A DNA stretch of 64,000 nucleotides, taken from Microbacterium oryzae. Its GTDB lineage: Bacteria > Actinomycetota > Actinomycetes > Actinomycetales > Microbacteriaceae. Under the pieces are notes generated by a model. It was not told the origin of the DNA and did not search any database. It worked only from the letters and a program-made list of their open reading frames with translations. Each line of letters begins with the position of its first letter. Position 1 is the first letter of the stretch. Position numbers and translations under genes: made by a program. The stretch covers positions 1 through 64,000 of the forward strand of contig NZ_JAUEPM010000005.1 in the NCBI RefSeq assembly GCF_030406385.1, given 5' to 3'. Shown here piece after piece: positions 7,901 to 14,250 of the stretch.

Positions 7901-8652
7901 TGCGCCAGGTCGTCGGGGTGCCCGCCGAGCGCGTTGAGGAGCGGGTGGTCGAGCTTCGTCATGTCCCGCACCATCACCTCGCCCACTTCGGCGAAGGTCG
8001 AGACGATGAGGCGCGGCTTCACGCTGAACGTGTCGACGTGCGCGGCCAGCCCGCGCAGCCGGTCGAGCACGGGCTGCGGCTTGAACACGCCCTCGTCATA
8101 GGCGAGGTCGGCGAGCTCGTCGCCGTCCAGCTCGATGCCGAAGTGGTCCTGCGCGATGCGGACGAGCTCGGGGTTCACGCGGAACCGGCCGTGCAGCTTC
8201 AGCTCGAAGTCCGAGTGGTGCCGGCGGATGGCCAGGGGGCGCAGGAGGACGGGGGCGACGAACTCCTCGTCCCCCACTCGCCAGCCGGCCAGCCCCACGG
8301 CCAGGCGGACGGCGTCGATCCCGCGGACCGTGCGCAGCTCGAGGTTCTTCGCGGTGATGCGCTCGGCGGCCAGCCGCGCGGTGCGCAGCGCGACCTCGTC
8401 GCGGAAGAGGTTCGACAGCAGCGTCGAACGGCCGGTGATGAACTGCGGCAGGCTCCCCGGATGAGCCTTGGTGATCTCGATCCCGGACTCCGAGGAGGGT
8501 CGGTAGCGCAGCAGCGGCGATCGACCGCCCAGCTGGGCGGCGAGCGCGCGCACGCGCTCGCGTTCGGCCTCAGCGACATGCGCGACCGAGACGTCGGGAT
8601 CCGCGATACGGAGATCCGCAGGCGTCACGGGCGCGAGCCTGAGGTTCTCCAT
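4996..8652 (-). CDS. SF1-helicase-like protein with degenerate ATPase motifs and C-terminal REase-like domain
   Basis: 1218 residues. The layout matches bacterial Upf1/DNA2-type SF1 helicases. Around residues 298-308 the Walker A site reads TLPGTGGTQT, with Gly305 where the catalytic Lys belongs. The Walker B region (about 815-828) reads DVVLLADAGAI instead of the usual FDEASQI. Later motifs remain: LTRSYRAGGEDL, RDRVIFSLGYG and TVGMTRARRSMI. The last about 95 residues resemble the REase_MTES_1575 endonuclease-like domain, keeping VESDP and LGWHYVRVHAFDLYSDP but without the first acidic residue. The frame continues upstream to 9315, antisense to the Ogt gene. The ATG at 8652 is preceded by AGAAG and starts the credible protein. 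It is probably a non-hydrolysing scaffold or regulator in DNA metabolism (inference). Confidence 0.85.
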   Translation of the reverse strand: MENLRLAPVTPADLRIADPDVSVAHVAEAERERVRALAAQLGGRSPLLRYRPSSESGIEITKAHPGSLPQFITGRSTLLSNLFRDEVALRTARLAAERITAKNLELRTVRGIDAVRLAVGLAGWRVGDEEFVAPVLLRPLAIRRHHSDFELKLHGRFRVNPELVRIAQDHFGIELDGDELADLAYDEGVFKPQPVLDRLRGLAAHVDTFSVKPRLIVSTFAEVGEVMVRDMTKLDHPLLNALGGHPDDLAQVTAERPAPALAHPDERAPAADTMLLDADAEQERVLSRITAGHSLTVHTLPGTGGTQTVINAVGALVRDGKRVLVVSARRSTLEGIRHRLAGIGLEGLAVSPTDLRRDLIRAIGRNEKATQPKVSDIDDALVRLRSVLRDYRHALTRVHPGLGVSVLETTRTLTKLAALPTPPSTTARLGIRALEQLAGDRSKAASTLALAARLGEFRVGPDDSPWYGVSFSSTDDARSAHRMAGKLHRTSVPELLERGFELISQTRMRPFTTIDELGEYLRLLHGIRDSLDRFTPVAFERPLTDMIKAFGARRESGLTGAQRRRLRRLSKEYLRPGVHVGDMHEALTRIQQQRQQWQQLVDVGTIPELPLGLADVQVEWQRVEAELSDLDSALGRGTRLASMPVERLVRTLAGLAADSDVFENIVERAELRAELSRLGLEPLLTELSVRHVDEERVGEELEFAWWQSVLEHLLQTDRALLGANTSVVDRLERDFRLVDEAHAAASGPLLAWQLATQWKIGIVDEPGEADSLKRALTRGDITPQVLGRIAPTLSRVIAPVWIASPYDVPLIPDTPDFDVVLLADAGAIGLAEATPAMRRARQVVAFGDPVTQRPVPFSVAVLETPPAQTESTSAFERLAEVLPVETLTRSYRAGGEDLVDLVNDAFYGGEIVSLPWAGSYLGRGSLSVDYVEGGFGAPDPESGAVESPDAEVQRVVTLVVEHAVNRPNESLMIVTASRRHAERVRSAVTTAFAGRSDVADFVSRDTTEPLTVLTLEESVAESRDRVIFSLGYGVTKHGRVLSDFGDLSTPDGERLLTVGMTRARRSMIIVSSIRPEADDGRLEHGAAILMSVLARANERGRQARREDDADPLTRVLARELRKLGVAVDVDYHGMLPLVAQRSGKAVVVESDPESRDASLRESLRLRPHALRRLGWHYVRVHAFDLYSDPAAVAQRIAAVLGVSADTPRVDSDTEPLAF

Positions 8653-8838
8653 GGCGTCGTCTTCTGCGGGCAGCACACGTGCCAGGGTAGGCGGGCCGTG
8701 CTCAAAGTCCTCCGCGCGCACCGGAGTTTCGCGGAAATGCGCGGCCACGTCTCGTGCACAGGCCCTGTCGCGCGGCGTTTCGCGCCTCGGGACGGTGGAG
8801 ATGCCTCTGCCCGCCTCCCGGCGCGTGAGGATTGGCCC

Positions 8839-9351
8839 ATGACCTTCCGATACGCGATGCTCCCGACGCCCGTCGGCGATGCGATGGCGGCGTTCTCCGA
8901 TGAGGGCCTGGTCGCCCTGCGCGTCCGCGCAGAGCCGCACGAGGCCCTCGAGTCCGTCTCCCGCGAGCTGCGCGGCGCGCTCCTTCCCGACGACGACTCG
9001 GAAGCCGTCGAGGACCTCGCCGCGCAGCTCGAGGGCTACTTCCAGGGCGAGCGTCGCCGCTTCGACCTGACTCTCGACTGGCGCCTCGCCAACGGCTTCA
9101 CCCGGGAGGCGCTGGCGGTGGTCTGCGACATCCCGTACGGGACGACCGCGAGCTACGGCGAGGTGGCCGCGCTGGCTGGTCGCCCTCGGGCGGCGAGGGC
9201 GGTGGGCACCGCCTGCCGCACGTCGCCCTTCTCGCTCGTCGTGCCCGTGCACCGCGTGATCCACGCGGACGGCACGATCGGCGGATACGGATCCGACATC
9301 GACGTCAAGCGCCACCTCCTCGAACTCGAGCAGGACGAGGAGTCGGCATGA
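8839..9351 (+). CDS. O6-alkylguanine-DNA alkyltransferase homologue without the acceptor cysteine
   Basis: 170 residues, full length, with the N-terminal domain and the C-terminal DNA-binding domain. The C-terminal part shows TTASYGEVAALAG and RAARAVG (helix-turn-helix and Arg finger). Where Ogt/MGMT proteins have PCHRV, the sequence is PVHRV; codon 137 is GTG, checked in frame. Transfer of the alkyl group to cysteine is therefore impossible. Alkyltransferase-like (ATL) proteins have PWHRV and flag lesions for nucleotide excision repair; a similar role is plausible here. GAGGAT lies 6 nt before the ATG. It is divergent from the helicase-like gene, with 186 nt between starts. Confidence 0.88.
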   Translation: MTFRYAMLPTPVGDAMAAFSDEGLVALRVRAEPHEALESVSRELRGALLPDDDSEAVEDLAAQLEGYFQGERRRFDLTLDWRLANGFTREALAVVCDIPYGTTASYGEVAALAGRPRAARAVGTACRTSPFSLVVPVHRVIHADGTIGGYGSDIDVKRHLLELEQDEESA

Positions 9352-9354
9352 CGA

Positions 9355-9393
9355 GGGCGTCGGCGCCGCGTGTAGGCCGCGGCGCCGACGCCC
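9355..9393. terminator. bidirectional terminator between convergent genes
   Basis: A perfect 16-bp stem, GGGCGTCGGCGCCGCG and its complement, encloses a 7-nt loop. It sits 3 nt after the Ogt-like stop and 9 nt before the stop of the convergent symporter. Confidence 0.82.
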
Positions 9394-9402
9394 TTCCTCG
9401 CG

Positions 9403-11013
9403 TCAGTGCTGTGCGGCCTTCTCAGCGCCGAAGCCGGTGAGCGAGCGGACCTCCATCTCCGCCGCCAGGCGAGGGTCCTCCGCACGGCGGGAGGTGAGCG
9501 AGCCGATCCATCCGAGCAGGAAGCCCACCGGGATGGAGACGATTCCGGGGTTGCTCAGCGGCCAGACCGCGAAGTCGGCGCCCGGGAAGACGCTCGTCTC
9601 CGTGCTCGAGAACACCGGCGACAGCACGATCAGCACGAGTGCCGTGCCGAGACCGCCGTACATGCTCCAGACGGCGCCACGGGTGGTGAAGCGTCGCCAG
9701 AACAGCGAGTACAGGATGGTGGGGAGGTTCGCGGATGCCGCCACGGCAAAGGCCAGCGCGACGAGGAACGCCACGTTCTGCCCCTGCACGCCGATCCCGC
9801 CCACGATCGCGAGCGCGCCGATGACGAGCACCGTGATGCGGGCGATCTTTACCTCGCCGTCGCCCTCGACCTGCCCCTTCTTGATGACGTTCGCGTAGAT
9901 GTCGTGCGCGAACGAGGTCGCCGCGGTGATCGTGAGCCCCGCGACGACAGCGAGGATCGTCGCGAACGCGACCGCCGAGATGAACCCCATGAGGACGGGC
10001 CCGCCGAGCGCCTGTGCGAGCAGCGGAGCCGCCGAGTTCACGCCGCCGGGAGCCGCCGCGATGGTCTCGGCGCCAACCAGAGCGCCCGCGCCGTAGCCGA
10101 GCACGAGGGTGAGCAGGTAGAACAGGCCGATGAGCCAGATCGCCCAGACCACCGAGCGCCGGGCCTCCTTCGCGGTGGGGACCGTGTAGAACCGCATCAG
10201 CACGTGCGGCAGGCCGGCGGTGCCGAGGACGAGCGCCATGCCGAGGGACAGGAAGTCCAGTGGCTTCGCGCCGTACTGCAGTCCGGGAGCGAGGATCGCG
10301 TCTCCCGAAGCGGAAGCGGCCACCGCCGCCTCGAGCACGCCGTTGAAGTCGAACCCGTACTCGGCGAGAACCCAGATGGCCATGGCGATGGCGCCTCCGA
10401 TGAGGAGGAACGCCTTGACGATCTGCACCCAGGTCGTGCCCTTCATGCCGCCGATGAGCACGTACGCGACCATGAGCACGCCGACCACGGCGATCACCAC
10501 GGACTGCCCGACCCGGTCGCCGACGCCGAGGAGGAGCGAGACGAGACCGCCCGCTCCCGACATCTGCGCGAGGAGGTAGAACAGGCACACCGCGAGCGTG
10601 GTGATGGCGGCGGCCATCCGCACCGGCCGCTGCTTCAGGCGGAACGACAGCACGTCGGCCATCGTGAACTTGCCGGTGTTGCGCATGAGCTCTGCGACGA
10701 GCAGCAGGGCGACGAGCCAGGCCACCAGGAAGCCGATCGAGTAGAGGAAGCCGTCGTACCCGTTGAGAGCGATGGCTCCGACGATGCCGAGGAACGACGC
10801 GGCCGAGAGGTAGTCGCCTGCGATCGCGAAGCCGTTCTGCGGCCCGCTGAAGGAGCGCCCGCCCGCGTAGAAGTCGGCGGCGGTCTTGTTGTTGCGGCTG
10901 GCCCGGATGACGATGAACAGCGTGATGGCGACGAAGGCGCCGAACACGCTGATGTTGAGCACCGGATTGTTCTCCATCTGCTCTGGCGCCTGCGCGAGCA
11001 GCACGCGGTTCAT
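9403..11013 (-). CDS. ActP-type cation/acetate symporter (sodium:solute symporter family)
   Basis: 536 residues, about 13 membrane segments. SSS-family features include FYAGGRSFSGPQNGFAIAGD, YLSAASFLGIVG, LGTAGLPHVLMRFYTV and AFATILAVVAGLTITAATS. These match ActP-like monocarboxylate symporters. Its ATG overlaps the stop of the DUF485 gene (ATGA), as in the usual DUF485-actP pair, so a longer frame start at 11469 is rejected. It probably imports acetate or a related short acid using a cation gradient; the exact substrate is not visible. A divergent GAF-LuxR gene is the likely regulator. Confidence 0.9.
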   Translation of the reverse strand: MNRVLLAQAPEQMENNPVLNISVFGAFVAITLFIVIRASRNNKTAADFYAGGRSFSGPQNGFAIAGDYLSAASFLGIVGAIALNGYDGFLYSIGFLVAWLVALLLVAELMRNTGKFTMADVLSFRLKQRPVRMAAAITTLAVCLFYLLAQMSGAGGLVSLLLGVGDRVGQSVVIAVVGVLMVAYVLIGGMKGTTWVQIVKAFLLIGGAIAMAIWVLAEYGFDFNGVLEAAVAASASGDAILAPGLQYGAKPLDFLSLGMALVLGTAGLPHVLMRFYTVPTAKEARRSVVWAIWLIGLFYLLTLVLGYGAGALVGAETIAAAPGGVNSAAPLLAQALGGPVLMGFISAVAFATILAVVAGLTITAATSFAHDIYANVIKKGQVEGDGEVKIARITVLVIGALAIVGGIGVQGQNVAFLVALAFAVAASANLPTILYSLFWRRFTTRGAVWSMYGGLGTALVLIVLSPVFSSTETSVFPGADFAVWPLSNPGIVSIPVGFLLGWIGSLTSRRAEDPRLAAEMEVRSLTGFGAEKAAQH

Positions 11014-11360
11014 GCGCCGATCTCCCGGCTCTCGAGGTCCGCCCGCATCTCCGCGGAGATCGGGTCGAGACGGCGATTGGCGAATGCGACGTACCCCATC
11101 GTGATCGCGAAAGTGGTCACGAATTGCCCGAGCCCGAGAAGCAGCCCGACGGTGATATCCCCCGCGACGCGCTGCCCCATGAATTCGGGGAAGAACCCGG
11201 CCGCGACGACGTAGGCGAAATACCAGACGAGGAAGAACACCGCGAGCGGGAACACGAAGCTCCGCTGTGTGCGCTTGAGTTCGCGGAATCGCGGTGATTC
11301 CTCCACCGCGATGTAATCGATCGACGTCGTCGCTGAGACGCCGCCAGGAGAATCGGTCAT
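11010..11360 (-). CDS. DUF485 small membrane protein
   Basis: 116 residues with two transmembrane helices (about 40-62 and 76-98) and the typical RELKRTQRSFVFPLAVFFLV entry into TM1. DUF485 proteins pair with ActP-type symporters and probably help their assembly. The ATG at 11360 has a perfect AGGAGG site 6 nt upstream, so the frame's 16 extra residues are left off. It overlaps the symporter start by 4 nt. Confidence 0.88.
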   Translation of the reverse strand: MTDSPGGVSATTSIDYIAVEESPRFRELKRTQRSFVFPLAVFFLVWYFAYVVAAGFFPEFMGQRVAGDITVGLLLGLGQFVTTFAITMGYVAFANRRLDPISAEMRADLESREIGA

Positions 11361-11492
11361 GAGGCCTCCTTGCCGCATGGTTCCCTTCGCACTGCGTCGT
11401 CGCAGCACGGCCCCGGCAACTCGCCGGTGATATCTTCGACGCTACGGAATGCGACGGAGCCGTCGTCACCCCCGAAAGTAGGTACTCGACCC

Positions 11493-12374
11493 GTGCAGGC
11501 AGCGCCGCAGCAGCTCAGCCCAGATGAGCGCGCACTCGTCTCCGACGCCGTGGGCGACCTCACCCGCCGCACCGGCTTCCCCGTCGCGTTCGGCGGCATC
11601 CTCCGTGGCGGCGAAGTCGCCATCACCGCCATCCGCGGCGCGCGCACGGGAGCACTCGACGGACTCGCGGTGCGCCCCGAGCGGGGCCTCGGCGGCCGAG
11701 CCATCACCGAGCTGCGGCCGCGCCTCGCCAGCGACTACCGGACAGCGAAGCAGATCACGCACGACTACGACCGCTACATCCTCGGGGAGGGCATCGGCAC
11801 GCTCTTGGCAGTGCCCGTCGTCGTCGCCGGACGCGCGCGCGGTGTGCTGTACGCGGCGGCCTGGTCGCAGTGGGAGGTGGGCGGCGTCGCCGCCGCGCCC
11901 GCCGTCGACGTGGCCGCACGGCTCGGCCGGCGGCTCGCAGAGCTCGACGCGCAGGATGCGGCCGCCGCCGAGGCGCCGCCGGCGCGCAACACGCTGTCCC
12001 ACCCGGCGCCGGCGCTGCCGCCTGCGCACCAGGAGGAGCTCCGCGAGACCTACGCCGAGCTCCGCCGCATCGCCGCGTCCGTCGCCGACGGTCCCCTGCG
12101 CTCCCGCCTCGAGCAGGTCGAACGCCGCCTCGCCGGTCTCTCCGGGATGGCCGCGAGTGCCTCGTCCGAGGAGCCGCCGGTCCGGCTCTCACCACGCGAG
12201 ACGGACGTGCTCGCGTGCGCCGCGTTGGGGGCCACGAATGGCGATATCGCGACGCAACTCGGTCTTCGAGAAGCCACGGTGAAGGCCTATCTCGGTGCCG
12301 CGATGGCGAAACTCGACGTGTCGACGCGGTGGGCGGCGGTGGCGAAAGCACGCAGGGCGGGAATTCTGCCCTGA
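11493..12374 (+). CDS. GAF-LuxR transcriptional regulator, probable regulator of the symporter
   Basis: 293 residues from GTG 11493 (the frame is open back to ATG 11370). Residues about 10-150 form a GAF-like sensor domain with GEGIGTLLAVPVVVAGRARG. A linker follows, then a C-terminal LuxR HTH: LSPRETDVLACAALGATNGD, then ATVKAYLGAAMAKL. It is divergent from the DUF485-symporter pair, the arrangement of the known actinobacterial acetate-uptake regulators. The start is uncertain: the upstream ATG would place coding sequence over the neighbour's ribosome site. The ligand is unknown. Confidence 0.83.
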   Translation: MQAAPQQLSPDERALVSDAVGDLTRRTGFPVAFGGILRGGEVAITAIRGARTGALDGLAVRPERGLGGRAITELRPRLASDYRTAKQITHDYDRYILGEGIGTLLAVPVVVAGRARGVLYAAAWSQWEVGGVAAAPAVDVAARLGRRLAELDAQDAAAAEAPPARNTLSHPAPALPPAHQEELRETYAELRRIAASVADGPLRSRLEQVERRLAGLSGMAASASSEEPPVRLSPRETDVLACAALGATNGDIATQLGLREATVKAYLGAAMAKLDVSTRWAAVAKARRAGILP

Positions 12375-12439
12375 GAGGCCCGCTGGGAATTCCGGAATAG
12401 TCGCACGGCGTCGCATTATTTCTGCGCTACATTTACGGC

Positions 12440-12787
12440 ATGGCTCGAAAGATCATTCATCAGCTCGTGGACGACCTCGATAACAGCGTGCTCGACGCCG
12501 GCGAAGGCGAGACCGTCACGTTCGCCCTGGACGGCAAGAGCTACGAGATCGACCTGACCGCGCAGAACGCCGCGGAATTCCGCTCGCTCTTCGAGCGCTA
12601 CATCTCGGCCGGTCGCCGTGTCGGCGGCGGCGCTTCGGCACAGAACTCGTCGCGCACGCCGCGCCGTCGTTCCGGCCAGACGGATTACGGACCGGTGCGC
12701 GAATGGGCGAAGGAGAACGGCTACTCCGTCTCCGAGCGCGGCCGTGTTCCGGCGAATGTGCTCGAGGCATACGAAGCAGCCCACTGA
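12440..12787 (+). CDS. lsr2: Lsr2-family nucleoid-associated protein
   Basis: 115 residues. Lsr2 is the actinobacterial H-NS counterpart that coats AT-rich and foreign DNA. The N-terminal dimerisation domain (VDDLDNSVLDAGEGETVTFA) and the C-terminal DNA-binding domain (REWAKENGYSVSERGRVPAN) are complete. The AT-hook-like RGR is at residues 100-102. TACATT at 12428-12433 ends 6 nt before the ATG, so the mRNA is probably leaderless. The promoter region is locally AT-richer than its surroundings. Confidence 0.95.
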   Translation: MARKIIHQLVDDLDNSVLDAGEGETVTFALDGKSYEIDLTAQNAAEFRSLFERYISAGRRVGGGASAQNSSRTPRRRSGQTDYGPVREWAKENGYSVSERGRVPANVLEAYEAAH

Positions 12788-12798
12788 CCGCAGCCCGC

Positions 12799-12862
12799 GA
12801 CGGCGGCGCCGACCCGCACGGGATGCGCATGTGCATTCCGTGTGAATCGGCGCCGCTTCGTC
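12799..12862. repeat. 64-bp imperfect palindrome downstream of lsr2
   Basis: The 32-nt halves match after allowing a few mismatches: GGCGGCGCCGA...CACGGGATGCGCA on the left, TGTGCATTCCGTG...TCGGCGCCGC on the right. It begins 12 nt after the lsr2 stop. The simplest reading is the lsr2 terminator, but no T-tract follows. The 26-bp core CACGGGATGCGCATGTGCAT... could also be a protein-binding site. Confidence 0.55.
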
Positions 12863-12926
12863 GTCTCCGGCTTGCGCACCGCGGTCGATCTCGGCATCGT
12901 GGCTGGCCCGACGGAAGGAGAGCCCG

Positions 12927-13211
12927 ATGCTCACACTCACCGAGAACGCCCAGACCGCCGTCCGCACGATCGTCGACCAGTCCCCGGCTCCCGCCACGGG
13001 TGGCCTGCGCATCGACGGGTCCAGCGCTTCGGCCGAGGGATACACCCTCAGCATCGCCCCCACCCCCGAGCCCGCGGACGCCGTGGTGGATTCCGGCGTC
13101 GCCCGGGTCTTCCTGCCGGGCGACGCCGCGGCGGAGCTCGACGACAAGGTTCTCGACGCGGAGATGACGCCGGACGGCGTGCGCTTCGCACTCGGCCTGC
13201 AGCAGCACTGA
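12927..13211 (+). CDS. HesB/IscA-like protein lacking all cysteines
   Basis: 94 residues with the A-type carrier fold outline: MLTLTENAQTAVRTIVDQ, then GGLRI and YTLSIAP, a short hairpin region and FLPGDAAAELDDKVLD. True IscA/HesB proteins bind Fe-S clusters with three cysteines; this protein has none, so it cannot act as a classical carrier. Such Fe-S biogenesis-like proteins are common in Actinobacteria without known function. The ribosome site GGAAGGAGAG is strong. A hairpin terminator follows. Confidence 0.8.
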   Translation: MLTLTENAQTAVRTIVDQSPAPATGGLRIDGSSASAEGYTLSIAPTPEPADAVVDSGVARVFLPGDAAAELDDKVLDAEMTPDGVRFALGLQQH

Positions 13212-13219
13212 GCGTGACG

Positions 13220-13251
13220 ACGACGGCGCCGCCCACGGGCGGCGCCGTCGT
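13220..13251 (+). terminator. terminator of the HesB-like gene
   Basis: A 14-bp perfect stem, ACGACGGCGCCGCC / GGCGGCGCCGTCGT, with a tetraloop begins 8 nt after the stop codon. Confidence 0.75.
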
Positions 13252-13283
13252 GCTGCCCGCGCCCGATAAGCTGGAGCGCACAC

Positions 13284-13356
13284 GCCCCCGTAGCTCAGTG
13301 GATAGAGCGTCGGTTTCCTAAACCGTGCGTCGCTGGTTCGAGTCCAGTCGGGGGCA
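13284..13356 (+). tRNA. tRNA-Arg (anticodon CCT)
   Basis: A 73-nt cloverleaf. The acceptor pairs GCCCCCG with CGGGGGC. The D arm is TAGCTCAGTGGATAGAGC, and the T arm contains CTGG TTCGAGT CCAG. The anticodon loop TTCCTAA gives CCT, which reads AGG (Arg). CCA is not encoded. Confidence 0.93.
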
Positions 13357-13383
13357 CCGACAGCTCGACCCGAGTCCGACAGC

Positions 13384-13881
13384 TCAGGCCGCGAGCGCGA
13401 GATACGGCTCCCACCTCGGGTCTGCCCGCTCGGTGCCGCGCACCGTCCACGCGCCGCCGCGCGGAGCACCCAGCGCGAACCGGAGCTCCCACCCCATCTC
13501 CTGGGGAGTGCGGTCGCTCTTGACGTTGTTGCAGCGGAGACAGCACGCCACGAGGTTCTCCCACGTGTCGCGCCCGCCTCGCGAACGCGGCATGACGTGG
13601 TCGATCGTGGAGGCCGCTGCCCCGCAGTAGCCGCATCGGAACGCGTCGCGTCGCAGCACGCCGCGCCTGGTCGCCGGCACCCGACGAGTGCCGGGCACTC
13701 TCACGTAGCGCGTCAACACGATCACCGCGGGCCGCTCGAACACCGCTCTCGCTGCCCACACCGGCTCCCCCTCCACACACTCGAGAACCGTGGCCTTCTC
13801 GTTCATCACGAGCACGAGGGCTCGCTTGAACGAGACGACCGCGAGGGGCTCGTAGCCCGCGTTGAGAACCAGTGTCCGCAT
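13384..13881 (-). CDS. HNH endonuclease
   Basis: 165 residues. An N-terminal conserved block (MRTLVLNAGYEPLAVVSFKR) precedes the HNH fold. That fold has CGYCG, the catalytic TIDHVMPRSRGG, then ENLVACCLRCNNVKSDRTP; four cysteines bind the structural zinc. It is a widespread actinobacterial family of unknown role, presumed nicking or DNA-cleaving. Two adjacent ATGs exist (13884 and 13881); the latter has GAAGGG at the better spacing. The frame runs upstream to 14058, but that stretch has no ribosome site and looks non-coding. A candidate leader ORF and attenuator precede it. Confidence 0.88.
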   Translation of the reverse strand: MRTLVLNAGYEPLAVVSFKRALVLVMNEKATVLECVEGEPVWAARAVFERPAVIVLTRYVRVPGTRRVPATRRGVLRRDAFRCGYCGAAASTIDHVMPRSRGGRDTWENLVACCLRCNNVKSDRTPQEMGWELRFALGAPRGGAWTVRGTERADPRWEPYLALAA

Positions 13882-13965
13882 CATCGTTCCCTTCGACGCC
13901 ACCCGGACGGCTTCCGGGCATTCGAACTGCGGCCGCTCCGATCGAGCAGAGGGGGGCACGAAGAA

Positions 13966-13990
13966 GGGCGCCGTCTCATGGACAGCGCCC
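13966..13990 (-). terminator. terminator-like hairpin in the HNH leader (candidate attenuator)
   Basis: On the minus strand GGGCGCTGTC pairs with GACGGCGCCC (10 bp, one G-U) around the 5-nt loop CATGA, followed by TTCTTCG. It lies 84 nt before the HNH start and about 120 nt after a possible -10 box, TACTCT (14126-14121). The loop contains the TGA stop of the small upstream ORF. Confidence 0.55.
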
Positions 13991-14089
13991 TCGAATGGCC
14001 ACGGCGGTGCCGAGGCGCACGTGCACACGATGCCGGAGGACGTGACGACCGAGCGCATTCATGGGGTGAATGCGAGGTGTTCGCTCCAT
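13976..14089 (-). CDS. possible 37-residue leader peptide upstream of the HNH gene
   Basis: An ATG with a strong GGAGGAG site opens a 37-codon frame rich in Arg and His (ending AIRGRCP). Its stop codon lies in the loop of the hairpin at 13966-13990. It is too short and unusual in composition for a normal protein. Position and overlap suggest a regulatory leader peptide. The rest of 13882-14197 shows no other gene. I have no homology support. Confidence 0.4.
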   Translation of the reverse strand: MERTPRIHPMNALGRHVLRHRVHVRLGTAVAIRGRCP

Positions 14090-14197
14090 CGGCTCCTCCG
14101 CCCTTCTCGGCGACAGGGTCAGAGTAGCGCATCCCGGGCGTGTCGCGGGCGAATCGGAGAAGAACGCCTCGGGGCGTGCGAGCGACGTCCGGCATGC

Positions 14198-14236
14198 GCA
14201 GAGCGCCCGGCACCGTGGAGGTGCCGGGCGCTCTGC
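14198..14236 (-). terminator. terminator of the M23 peptidase gene
   Basis: A 17-bp perfect stem (GCAGAGCGCCCGGCACC and complement) with loop GTGGA lies 15 nt after the stop codon at 14251. Confidence 0.82.
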
Positions 14237-14250
14237 GGGAGCGGATGCGC

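Noticed and set aside
6427..8838. Long plus-strand open frame antisense to the helicase-like gene
   Set aside because: Low-complexity Arg/Val/Glu-rich product typical of an antisense frame in high-GC DNA; only its last 170 residues (Ogt homologue from 8839) are real.
8653..9315. N-terminal extension of the helicase-like frame
   Set aside because: Antisense to the Ogt homologue; no ribosome site; the extra sequence is shadow-like.
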